From Halorubrum sp. CSM-61 (GTDB taxonomy: Archaea; Halobacteriota; Halobacteria; Halobacteriales; Haloferacaceae), in assembly GCF_003781945.1 (NCBI RefSeq), contig NZ_RJJW01000005.1:102536-166535 (forward strand): a stretch of DNA of 64,000 nucleotides, in the 5' to 3' direction. Position numbers and translations under genes: made by a program. Below, one piece after another: positions 52,477 to 60,390 of the stretch. Within the stretch, counting starts at the first letter, position 1. Each line of letters begins with the position of its first letter. The notes below the pieces were generated by a model. The model made no database searches. It saw only the letters and a program-made list of their open reading frames with translations, and was not told the DNA's origin.

Positions 52477-53208
52477 ATGGACCTGACGACCGCGCTCGAC
52501 GCCCGCGACGCCACCGTCTGCGTCGTCGGCGCCGGCGGTAAGAAATCGGTGCTGTTCGCGCTGGCCGACCGGCTCGACCGAGCGGTAGTGACCGCGAGCG
52601 TCCGGATACCGATCTTCGACGACCGGGTCGCCGCGGTGCGCGTGACGGAGGACCCGGCGGCCGCGCTCGCCGAGGCGGGACCCGAGGAGTGGCCGCTCGG
52701 GCTGGTCCCCGAGCGGGAGCGATCCGACCGGTACCTCGGGTACGACGCGGACACCGTCGCCGATCTCGCCGACGCCGCGCCGGGCGCGACGCTCGTGAAG
52801 GCGGACGGCGCGCGCCTCCGCGAGTTCAAAGCGCCGGGCGACCGCGAACCGCAGATCCCGTCGAACGCGGACGTCGTCGTCCCGATCGCGAGCGCGCACG
52901 TCGTCGGCGAACCCCTCACCGAGGAGCTCGTCCACCGGCCGGAGGAGGTCGCCGCGATCACCGGCCGCGAGATCGGGTCGGAGATCCGCCCCGCGGACGT
53001 CGCGACGGTGCTCGCGAGCCCGGCGGGCGGGCTGAAAGGCGTCCCGAGCGACGCGACCGCGATCCCGGTCGTGAACAAGGTCGACGACGAGGCGGACGCG
53101 GCCGCGGCCCGGAAGATCGCGGGGGAGATCCGCCTCCGCGCGAACGTGCCGCGCGTCCTCCTCACGCGTATGACCGCGGACGACCCGGTCGTCGAGGTCG
53201 TCGACTAG
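52477..53208 (+). CDS. YqeC-like molybdenum-hydroxylase accessory protein
   Basis: A 243-residue nucleotide-binding protein resembling YqeC, the accessory protein of selenium-dependent molybdenum hydroxylases. The N-terminal glycine-rich loop reads VCVVGAGGKKSVLFALA (GGKKS rather than the usual GGKTT); later segments are LVKADGARLREFKAPGDREPQIP and IPVVNKVDDE, characteristic of the family. The usual YqeC TTTTH motif is replaced by TASVRIP. No selenium or xanthine-dehydrogenase genes are near; its divergent neighbour is the unusual AOR protein, which suggests a shared job in pterin-metal cofactor maturation. Confidence 0.82.
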   Translation: MDLTTALDARDATVCVVGAGGKKSVLFALADRLDRAVVTASVRIPIFDDRVAAVRVTEDPAAALAEAGPEEWPLGLVPERERSDRYLGYDADTVADLADAAPGATLVKADGARLREFKAPGDREPQIPSNADVVVPIASAHVVGEPLTEELVHRPEEVAAITGREIGSEIRPADVATVLASPAGGLKGVPSDATAIPVVNKVDDEADAAAARKIAGEIRLRANVPRVLLTRMTADDPVVEVVD

Positions 53209-53834
53209 GCCGATTCCGGAGGCGCGTCTCCGATCTCCGAAAACGACCGCCACAGCGCCCGGTACAGCGTCCACGCGTCGACGCCCGCGCGTTCCGTCAC
53301 GACCCGGCAGGCCTCGTCGAACCGCCGGTAGTCGGCGACGGACGGCGGGTCCGGGTACTCGCCGTCGAGCTCCCCGGCCGCGACCAGCACCGCCCACGTC
53401 CGGCGGTCGATCGCGACGAATCGCGTCGGCGCGAGGAACTGGAGGAAGCCGGACGCGACCGCGACGTCGACCCCGTCGAGCGCGGTGAGGGCGTCGACGG
53501 CGGCGTCGACGTCCGGCGGATCTCGGTCCGGTTCCTCACTCTCGTCGGTCCCCGCGCCGACCGCGTCGGCCGCGGTTCCGATGGCGTCGACCACGTCGTC
53601 GAAGTCGTTGTCGCGGAACGCCTCCTCCCGCTCGCGTCGCTCGCGGTCCGGGTAGTCGCCGAGGTACCGCCGGAAGTACCACCTGACGATCCACTGGGCG
53701 TCGCGTCGCCCGTACTCGTCGCCGGCGAACGTCTTAGGAACCGTCTCGACGTGCTGGCGCTCCACGTCGTACAGCGGTTCCGCCTCCGCGTACGCCCGGG
53801 CGCTGTCCCTGATCCTCGACTCGCTCAGATCCAT
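53205..53834 (-). CDS. helix-hairpin-helix-like protein of unknown function
   Basis: A 209-residue protein. The second half, LTALDGVDVAVASGFLQFLAPTRFVAIDRRTWAVL, resembles the helix-hairpin-helix plus D-R-x-W pattern seen in DNA glycosylase-like proteins (GVGxxxAS...P..F.xxD.R.W). The N-terminal 90 residues are acidic and helical. No iron-sulfur cysteines. I infer nucleic-acid binding only from this pattern. It converges on the YqeC-like gene, the stops overlapping by 4 bp. Confidence 0.68.
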   Translation of the reverse strand: MDLSESRIRDSARAYAEAEPLYDVERQHVETVPKTFAGDEYGRRDAQWIVRWYFRRYLGDYPDRERREREEAFRDNDFDDVVDAIGTAADAVGAGTDESEEPDRDPPDVDAAVDALTALDGVDVAVASGFLQFLAPTRFVAIDRRTWAVLVAAGELDGEYPDPPSVADYRRFDEACRVVTERAGVDAWTLYRALWRSFSEIGDAPPESA

Positions 53835-53924
53835 CGCCCGTCGGTAGGGTGGTGAGAGGGATGAACGTTCGTCCCTATCGTCCCGATCGATCGTTTCACA
53901 ATGTCGTGGGTGTTGATCACACGT

Positions 53925-55046
53925 ATGACAGACGACCGGATCCCGGTCACCGTCCTCAGCGGCTACCTCGGCGCCGGGAAGACGACATTGGTGAACCACC
54001 TGCTCGCGAACCCCGGCGACCGACGGATCGCCGTCATCCTGAACGACATGGGCGAGGTGAACGTCGACGCGGAGCTGGTCGCCCGCGAGAACGACGAGGA
54101 GGGGATCGTCGACCTCTCGAACGGCTGCATCTGCTGTCGGCTGCAGGACGACCTGCTGAGCGAGGCCGCGGCGCTCGCGGCGTCCCGCGAGTTCGACTAC
54201 CTCCTCGTCGAGTCGTCGGGCATCTCCGAGCCGATCCCGATCGCGCGGGCGTTCACGGAGGGGACCGACGAGTCGGCGATCGACCCCACCGAGCGCTTCC
54301 GGCTCGACACGATGGTGACCGTCCTCGACACCTACGGGTTCTGGAAGGAGTTCGACGCGGGGGAGGGCCTCCCCGGGGACGGGGAGCCCGCCGCGGACCG
54401 CCCCCTCGCGGACGTGCTCGTCGAGGGGATCGAGTTCTGCGACGTGCTCGTGTTGAACAAGACGGACGTGGTCCCCGACGACGTGCTCGACGAGATCGAG
54501 TCGGTCGCCGAGCGGCTCGGCCCGCGGGCGAGGCGGATCCGGACGAGCTACTCCGAAGTCGATCCCGGCGAGGTGCTCGACACGGGGCGGTTCGACTTCG
54601 AGACGGCCAAGCGGTCGCCGGGATGGAAGCGCGCGATCGCGGAGAACGGAGGCGAGGACGAGCGCCACGGCGATCATCGGGGCCACGACCACGCCGAGGG
54701 CGCCGCGGCGGCCCACGGCGTCGACTCGTTCGTCTACCGGTCCACTGACGCCCTCGATCCCGAGTCGTTCGCCGACTGGCTCGCCGACTGGGACGGCGCC
54801 GTCGTGCGGGCGAAGGGCGTCGCCAACGTCGCGGGCACCGACGAGGTCATCGGCGTCAGTCAGGCCGGCCCCTCGGTGCAGGCGGGACCGATCGGCGAGT
54901 GGGGACCCGACGACGACCGACGCACGCGGCTCGTGTTCATCGGCAGCGAGATGGACGAAGCCCGGATCCGGGGGGAGCTCGACGAGTTGGCGGCGACCGA
55001 CACCGACTCCTCGGCGTCGGCGGCAGCAAACGCCTTCCCGCTCTAG
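53925..55046 (+). CDS. CobW/COG0523 family metal-handling GTPase
   Basis: A 373-residue GTP-binding protein of the G3E family. Walker A is [18 protein letters not shown], the metal-binding CxCC motif appears as NGCICCRLQ, then [14 protein letters not shown] and the NKTD specificity motif. A histidine-rich loop ([21 protein letters not shown], about residues 245-265) precedes the CobW_C domain. Such proteins deliver zinc, cobalt or iron to target enzymes. The ATG at 53925 puts the P-loop at residue 13. Neighbours include two tiny CxxC proteins and a zinc formaldehyde dehydrogenase. Confidence 0.93.
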   Translation: MTDDRIPVTVLSGYLGAGKTTLVNHLLANPGDRRIAVILNDMGEVNVDAELVARENDEEGIVDLSNGCICCRLQDDLLSEAAALAASREFDYLLVESSGISEPIPIARAFTEGTDESAIDPTERFRLDTMVTVLDTYGFWKEFDAGEGLPGDGEPAADRPLADVLVEGIEFCDVLVLNKTDVVPDDVLDEIESVAERLGPRARRIRTSYSEVDPGEVLDTGRFDFETAKRSPGWKRAIAENGGEDERHGDHRGHDHAEGAAAAHGVDSFVYRSTDALDPESFADWLADWDGAVVRAKGVANVAGTDEVIGVSQAGPSVQAGPIGEWGPDDDRRTRLVFIGSEMDEARIRGELDELAATDTDSSASAAANAFPL

Positions 55047-55056
55047 GGTCGTCGGG

Positions 55057-55209
55057 TCAGATCCCCAGCTCCGCCTGCAGGTCGTCCCAGTCCTCGTGGA
55101 ACCCGTGGGTGGACTCGGTCTCGGCGCCGACTGCTTGCTGGTAGACGTCGTCGTACTTCAACAGCTCCCCCCAGCCGTCGTGGAACGCCCAGTTGCAGTA
55201 CTTACACAT
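55057..55209 (-). CDS. 50-residue protein with an N-terminal CxxC motif
   Basis: A very short gene that reads MCKYCNWAFHDGWGELLKYD and ends in an acidic helix (DWDDLQAELGI). The CKYC pair directly at the N-terminus together with a histidine could hold a metal. Codon use and the clean frame with an ATG and stop support it. It is convergent with the CobW gene; partner unknown. The match to a known family is not recognised. Confidence 0.6.
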   Translation of the reverse strand: MCKYCNWAFHDGWGELLKYDDVYQQAVGAETESTHGFHEDWDDLQAELGI

Positions 55210-55371
55210 ACGCGCCGAAACGCGCGGGACCGACATACCGGTTTCGGCGGTCCGGGCGCGGGAGTAGTCCCGACACCACCGACGGGAACGAGTTCCGTGA
55301 CCCCCGACAGAGTGAACCCCGCTCGTGACGTACGGTACCTATCGGCGCGGACGGACCGCGACGAGACACTC

Positions 55372-55539
55372 ATGGTCACGTACAGGCGCGGCGGACACGT
55401 ACAGAGCGGTGACGACGCGGTCGAACGCACCTGCGAGCACTGCGGCTGGCACTGCGTCGCCGACGGCTACCCGGAACTCGTCGGGCGGTACCAGTCGCAC
55501 CTCCGGGACGAGCACCCGAAGGCGTGGCTCCGGGCCTGA
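55372..55539 (+). CDS. small C2H2-like zinc-finger protein
   Basis: A 55-residue protein: a basic N-terminus (MVTYRRGGHVQSGDD) and a single finger with two CxxC-type cysteines (TCEHCGWHC) and two later histidines (YQSHLRDEHP). This spacing resembles small haloarchaeal zinc-finger proteins, which often bind nucleic acid or proteins. The ATG at 55372 is chosen because the frame upstream is not finger-like. No partner is evident. Confidence 0.72.
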   Translation: MVTYRRGGHVQSGDDAVERTCEHCGWHCVADGYPELVGRYQSHLRDEHPKAWLRA

Positions 55540-55596
55540 GAGTCGCCGTGGGTTAAAAATTTGGAACGCGGGACTGCGAGGCGTCGCCTCGGCGGT

Positions 55597-56766
55597 TCAG
55601 GGCTCGAGCAGGACCTTCGTGACGCCCTCCTCGCGGGCGTCGAACGCCTCGTACATCTCCGGCGCCTCGTCGAGGTTGACGCGGTGGGAGACGACCCAGC
55701 TCGGGTCGGCGCGCCCCTCGATGATCATGTCGCGGAGGTACCGGTTGTACTCCTTCACGTTACACTGTCCCGTGCCGCACTTGAGCCCCTTCTCGAAGAA
55801 CTTCCCGAAGTCGATTCCGAGCCGCCCCTGCGCGGCCATGTCGTCGGGCGCGCCCGGGTCCTCCGGCACGTAGAGGCCGGGGATGCCGAGCTCGCCGGTC
55901 GGTCGGACCACGCGGATCAGGTTGTTGATCACGACCGCCGGGTTCTCCTTGGCCGGCTGGTAGGAGTAGTCCTCCGTCTCGGTGTCGACGTCGTCCGGGT
56001 CGGTCGCCTGATACCCGACCGCGTCGACGCCCTTGTCGACCATCCCGCCGTGTTCCTCGATGATCTGGTCGACCGGGTCGCCCTCGGAGAAGTCGATCGG
56101 ATGGGCGTCGCAGTGCTCCTCGGCCAGCTCCAGCCGGCTCGGGACCTGATCCACGACGTAGATCTCGGCGGCGCCCTTGATTTTCGCGCTGTAGGCGGCC
56201 ATCAGTCCCACCGGTCCGGCGCCGAAGATGGCGACGGACTCGCCGGACTCCAGGTTCGCCAGTTCGGTGCCGTGCCAGCCGGTCGGGAAGATGTCCGCGA
56301 GCAGCGAGAACGCGTCCTCGTGTTCGCGCCCCTCGGGCAGTTTCAGCGCGTTGTGGTCCGCGTACGGGACCCGCAGCTTCTCGGCCTGTCCACCCGGGTA
56401 CGGTCCCATCGCGACGTAGCCGTACGCCCCGCCCGCGAAGCCGGGGTTGACGTTGGTACAGAAGCCGGTGTACCCCTCCTCGCAGTTCTGACAGAACCCG
56501 CAAGAGACGTTGAAGGGCATCACGACGCGGTCGCCCTCCTCCAGCGTCGAGACGGCCTCGCCGACCTCCGAGACGACTCCCATGTTCTCGTGACCGAACA
56601 CGATCCCCTCCTCGGCGGCGGTCCGTCCCTCGTACATGTGCAGGTCGGAGCCGCAGATACACGAGGTCGTGATGTCGACCACGACGTCGTTCGGGTGTTC
56701 GATCTCCGGTTCGTCTACGTCTTCGACGGCCACGTCGTACGGGCCTTGGTATACAACCGCTCTCAT
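55597..56766 (-). CDS. fdhA: glutathione-independent formaldehyde dehydrogenase (zinc alcohol dehydrogenase family)
   Basis: A 389-residue zinc-dependent dehydrogenase that oxidises formaldehyde to formate with NAD. Catalytic zinc residues are in ICGSDLHMYEG and FGHENMGVV; the four structural-zinc cysteines occur in CGFCQNCEEGYTGFC. The NAD motif is AIFGAGPVGLMAA. The inserted FDH-type segment (residues about 265-305, with ATDPDDVDTETEDYSYQPAKENPA) separates it from plain alcohol dehydrogenases. The start at 56766 is supported by a palindromic TATA core (56782-56795) about 23 nt upstream. Divergent from the formate dehydrogenase gene. Confidence 0.92.
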   Translation of the reverse strand: MRAVVYQGPYDVAVEDVDEPEIEHPNDVVVDITTSCICGSDLHMYEGRTAAEEGIVFGHENMGVVSEVGEAVSTLEEGDRVVMPFNVSCGFCQNCEEGYTGFCTNVNPGFAGGAYGYVAMGPYPGGQAEKLRVPYADHNALKLPEGREHEDAFSLLADIFPTGWHGTELANLESGESVAIFGAGPVGLMAAYSAKIKGAAEIYVVDQVPSRLELAEEHCDAHPIDFSEGDPVDQIIEEHGGMVDKGVDAVGYQATDPDDVDTETEDYSYQPAKENPAVVINNLIRVVRPTGELGIPGLYVPEDPGAPDDMAAQGRLGIDFGKFFEKGLKCGTGQCNVKEYNRYLRDMIIEGRADPSWVVSHRVNLDEAPEMYEAFDAREEGVTKVLLEP

Positions 56767-56971
56767 GGTAATTGCAACTATATTATTATAATAATCCGTA
56801 GTAAGCATTTTTCATTATATCTTATATTTAACAACTCTTCTTGTTATATTGTTAGCAAGGAACGTGCACGGGGGGTCGAACCGTTCCCGATCGGTCGGGG
56901 GACCACCGGTACACTCATTGACGCGGACGATAGATCGTGTGATATGTGCTCATACGGGGGTGGTGCGACCG
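56767..56971. promoter_or_regulatory. 205-bp divergent promoter region between fdhA and the formate dehydrogenase gene
   Basis: The left half is strongly AT-rich, unusual for this genome, and contains a perfect 14-bp palindrome ATTATTATAATAAT (56782-56795) at the position of the fdhA TATA box. The shared control region suggests coordinated expression of formaldehyde and formate oxidation. Confidence 0.6.
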
Positions 56972-59110
56972 ATGTCCGGTGAGGCGGACGACGCGGTGAA
57001 AACGATCTGTCCGTACTGCGGCGTCGGGTGCGGGATCAAGGTACGGCAGGGGAACGACCCCGGCGACGTGAACTTCATGCCGTGGGGCGAGGCGCCCGTC
57101 AACGAGGGACGCGTCTGCATCAAGGGCGGCGCGGCGACCCAGGTCGTCGACCACGAGGAGCGACTCACGGAACCGCTGATAAAGGAAGACGGTGAGTTCC
57201 GCGAGGCGACGTGGGAGGAGGCCTACTCGCGGATCGTCTCGGAGATGGAGCGGATCCGCGACGACTACGGCCCCGACGCGATGGGATTCTTCGGCTCCTC
57301 GAAGACGATGAACGAGGAGAACTACCTCCTCCAGAAGCTCGCGCGCCGGTACGGCACCAACAACGTCGACAACTGCACGCGGATGTGCCACGCCTCGACG
57401 GTGTGGGCGCTCCGGACCAGCCTCGGCGCGGGCGCGATGACGAACAGCATGGCGGACTTAGAGGAGGCGGCCGACGTCTTCTGGATCCAGGGGGCGAACC
57501 CCGGCGAACAGCACCCGATCGCCAACAGCCAGTACTTCCGGCAGGCGGTCCTCGAAGGCGCCACAGTTATCCAGGTCGACCCCCACGCCAACAAGACCAC
57601 CCGGTCGTTCGAGATCGAGGAGACGGACCGGCACATGCACCTCCAGCTCAACCCCGGCGCCGACATCCCCCTCCTCAACGTCGTCCTGAAGACGATCCTC
57701 GAACGCCACGAGGAGGAGCCGGACGCGGGCTGGATCGACGAGGCGTTCATCGACGAGCGCACGGAGGGGTTCGAACACCTGAAGGAGACCCTCGCGGACT
57801 TCGACAAGGCGGCGGCCGCCGAGGAGGCCGGCGTGCCCCTCGAGGACATCGAGCTCGCCGCGGAGAAGTACGCGATGGCGAACAACGCCGCCATCTTCAC
57901 CGGGATGGGGATGAGCCAGCACACCTGCGGCGTCGACAACGTGCAAAACGAGATCAACCTCGCGCTGATCACGGGGAATCTCGGGGAGCCCGGCACCGGC
58001 GTCAACCCCCTCCGCGGGCAGAACAACGTCCAGGGGACCAGCGACGTGGGCGCGATGCCGAACGTGCTTCCGGGCTACCAACTCGTCGACGACGACGAGG
58101 TCCGCGAGTCGGTCGAGGAGGTGTGGGGCTTCGATATCCCCGCGGAGCCCGGACTCACCAACGTCGAGATCTCCCACGAGGCGGGTCACTCGGTGAAGGG
58201 ACTCTACGTGATGGGCGAGAACCCCGTGATGAGCGAGCCCGACGGCAACGAGGTCGAAGAGCGCCTGAAGTCGTTGGAGTTCATGGTCGCGCAGGACATC
58301 TTCATGACGGAGACCGCCGAGTTCGCGGACGTCGTCCTTCCGGCGACGACGTGGGCCGAACGCGGCGGCACCGTCACCAACACCGACCGCCGCGTCCAGC
58401 GGATGCGCGGGGTCGAGAAGGTCCACGGGGACACCAAACACGACCTCGACATCCTGATGGAGGTCGGCAGTCGCCTGTTCAGCGAGGACGAATTCCGGTT
58501 CGACGACGTGGAGGCCGTCTTCGAGGAGCTCCGGGAGGTGTGCCCGATCTACCACGGGATGACCTACGACGGGCTCGGCGAGGGGGGGCTCCACTGGCCC
58601 TGCTACGAGGAGGGCGACGAGGGCGATCAGTTCCTCTACGAGGACTCGTTCGACACGGAGAGCGGGCTCGGTCAGATCGAGGGCGTCCGCCACCAGCCGC
58701 CGAAGGAGGTTCCCGACGAGGAGTACCCGCTGATCCTCACCACCGCCCGGCTCGAGGAGCACTACAACACCGGGACGATGAGCCGACGCTCGCCGACGCT
58801 CTCGCGACAGCACCCCGAGAACTTCGTCGACGTCCACCCGAACGACGCCGCGGAGTACGGGATCGAGGACGGAGAGACGGTGACGCTCCGGTCGCGGCGC
58901 GGCGAGATAGAGGTGAAAGCGCAGGTGACCGAGGACATCAAGGAGGGCGTCGTCTGGACGACGCCGCACTTCGCGGCCGCCTCCGCGAACCGACTCACGA
59001 ACGACGTGCTGGACGACCGGGCAAAGATACCGGAGTACAAGGCCGCTGCGGCCGAAATCGAGGTCGGGATCGATCCCGAAAACGAGGACACGGCGTCCGC
59101 CGACGACTGA
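56972..59110 (+). CDS. formate dehydrogenase catalytic subunit (molybdopterin/tungstopterin)
   Basis: A 712-residue enzyme of the bis-MGD oxidoreductase family. An N-terminal 4Fe-4S motif is CPYCGVGCGIKV with the fourth cysteine in RVCIKGGA. The active-site region NCTRMCHASTVWALRTSLGAGAM matches FDH-H type enzymes with cysteine in place of selenocysteine. Further segments DVFWIQGANPGEQHPI, GMGMSQHTCGVDN and LRGQNNVQGTSDVGAMPNVLPGY follow the family. The C-terminal MopB domain ends with TTPHFAAASANRLT. No beta subunit or fdhD is adjacent. The ATG at 56972 is preferred; a GTG at 56963 is possible. Confidence 0.93.
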   Translation: MSGEADDAVKTICPYCGVGCGIKVRQGNDPGDVNFMPWGEAPVNEGRVCIKGGAATQVVDHEERLTEPLIKEDGEFREATWEEAYSRIVSEMERIRDDYGPDAMGFFGSSKTMNEENYLLQKLARRYGTNNVDNCTRMCHASTVWALRTSLGAGAMTNSMADLEEAADVFWIQGANPGEQHPIANSQYFRQAVLEGATVIQVDPHANKTTRSFEIEETDRHMHLQLNPGADIPLLNVVLKTILERHEEEPDAGWIDEAFIDERTEGFEHLKETLADFDKAAAAEEAGVPLEDIELAAEKYAMANNAAIFTGMGMSQHTCGVDNVQNEINLALITGNLGEPGTGVNPLRGQNNVQGTSDVGAMPNVLPGYQLVDDDEVRESVEEVWGFDIPAEPGLTNVEISHEAGHSVKGLYVMGENPVMSEPDGNEVEERLKSLEFMVAQDIFMTETAEFADVVLPATTWAERGGTVTNTDRRVQRMRGVEKVHGDTKHDLDILMEVGSRLFSEDEFRFDDVEAVFEELREVCPIYHGMTYDGLGEGGLHWPCYEEGDEGDQFLYEDSFDTESGLGQIEGVRHQPPKEVPDEEYPLILTTARLEEHYNTGTMSRRSPTLSRQHPENFVDVHPNDAAEYGIEDGETVTLRSRRGEIEVKAQVTEDIKEGVVWTTPHFAAASANRLTNDVLDDRAKIPEYKAAAAEIEVGIDPENEDTASADD

Positions 59111-59209
59111 GCGAGGCGCCCAGTCGACTCAGAAGTAGACCGGCGGTAGCGGTTGGCCGAGCGGGCGTCGGGAGAAACGCTTTTTCGGGTGGGCGACGGC
59201 GGGTTCGCT

Positions 59210-60310
59210 ATGGCACAGTCCGGGGGGATCGCGTCGGTCGCGAACTGGATCACCCAGTTCGCTGACGTGCTCCGCGGCGTCTTCGGATCGGCGGGCGGGC
59301 GCCTGTTACTCGTGATCCTGTCGGTCGCGCTCGGCGTCCTCGTCTCGAAGTTCCTCGTGCGCCTCATCGGGCGGCCCGTCGCGCGTCGCGTGTCGAGACA
59401 GAGCGTCGCGCAGACGATCGTCAGGGGGGTCCGCGTCGGGACCATCACGGTCTCGCTGCTCGTCGGGCTCTGGGCCGGCGGGTTCCGCTTCACCGATCTG
59501 CTCGTGGGGACCGCCGTCTTCTCCGCCGTGATCGGGATCATCCTCGCGCCGCTCGTCGGGAACTTCATCAACGGCGTGTTCATCCTCGCGGACCAGCCGT
59601 TCGAGATCGGCGACATGATCGAGTTAGAGAACGGCACGACCGGGTTCGTCGAGGACATCACGATCCGGTACACCAAGATATTCACGCTCGACAACACGTT
59701 CCTCGTCGTGCCGAACGGGGCGATGCGCGAGCGCGACGTCACCAACTACTCCGCCGAGGACGAGCGCACCCGGCGGACGATCGAGGTGCTCGTCACCTAC
59801 GAGAGCGACGTCTCGGAGGCCCGGCGCCTCATCGAGCGCGCGGCACGGGACTGCGACGCGGTGATCGACGGCGGCCCCGACATCCGGGTCGGCGTCGCGC
59901 GCTACACCGCGAGCCCGGACTGCCGCCTCCACGAGTTCGGGGACGACGGCGTGCTCCTCCGGCTCCGGTACTGGGTGAAGAAGCCGTACAAGCTCGCGAA
60001 GGTCCAGTCCGACGTGAACACCCGGATCCGCGAGCGGCTCAGAGACGCCGACGTGGAGATGGCGTACCCGCACCGGCACCTCGTCTTCGACGACACCTCC
60101 GGAATCGCGCGGGTCGGCGGTCCGGAGGACGGTCGGCCGGCGGGCGAGCGCGCCGGCGACAAGCCCGATCCGGAAGCCCGAGGCGCGGGCAACGCCGAGG
60201 ACCCCGCTCGTAGTGTCGACTCCGCCGGCGGGGCTGACTCGTCAGGTGGCGTCGACTCGGGCGGGGGCATCGACCCGGACGGCGACACCGACTCGGGCGG
60301 CGATCGATAA
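59210..60310 (+). CDS. small-conductance mechanosensitive channel, MscS family
   Basis: A 366-residue membrane protein with three to four helices: an N-terminal helix (about residues 30-50), a second about 75-95 and the pore-lining helix with GTAVFSAVIGIILAPLVGNFINGVFI. The MscS beta domain follows (DMIELENGTTGFVEDITIRYTKI and FLVVPNGAMRERDVTNYS). It releases solutes on osmotic downshock, a clear need in haloarchaea. The last 65 residues are a Gly/Ser/Asp tail. The ATG at 59210 gives the usual N-terminus. Confidence 0.93.
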   Translation: MAQSGGIASVANWITQFADVLRGVFGSAGGRLLLVILSVALGVLVSKFLVRLIGRPVARRVSRQSVAQTIVRGVRVGTITVSLLVGLWAGGFRFTDLLVGTAVFSAVIGIILAPLVGNFINGVFILADQPFEIGDMIELENGTTGFVEDITIRYTKIFTLDNTFLVVPNGAMRERDVTNYSAEDERTRRTIEVLVTYESDVSEARRLIERAARDCDAVIDGGPDIRVGVARYTASPDCRLHEFGDDGVLLRLRYWVKKPYKLAKVQSDVNTRIRERLRDADVEMAYPHRHLVFDDTSGIARVGGPEDGRPAGERAGDKPDPEARGAGNAEDPARSVDSAGGADSSGGVDSGGGIDPDGDTDSGGDR

Positions 60311-60390
60311 CTGTTCCCGTCCGACACGCCCTGTGGCGCGCTCCCACGGAACCGGAACGCTGATAGACCGAGGCCCCCGCTTATAAATCA

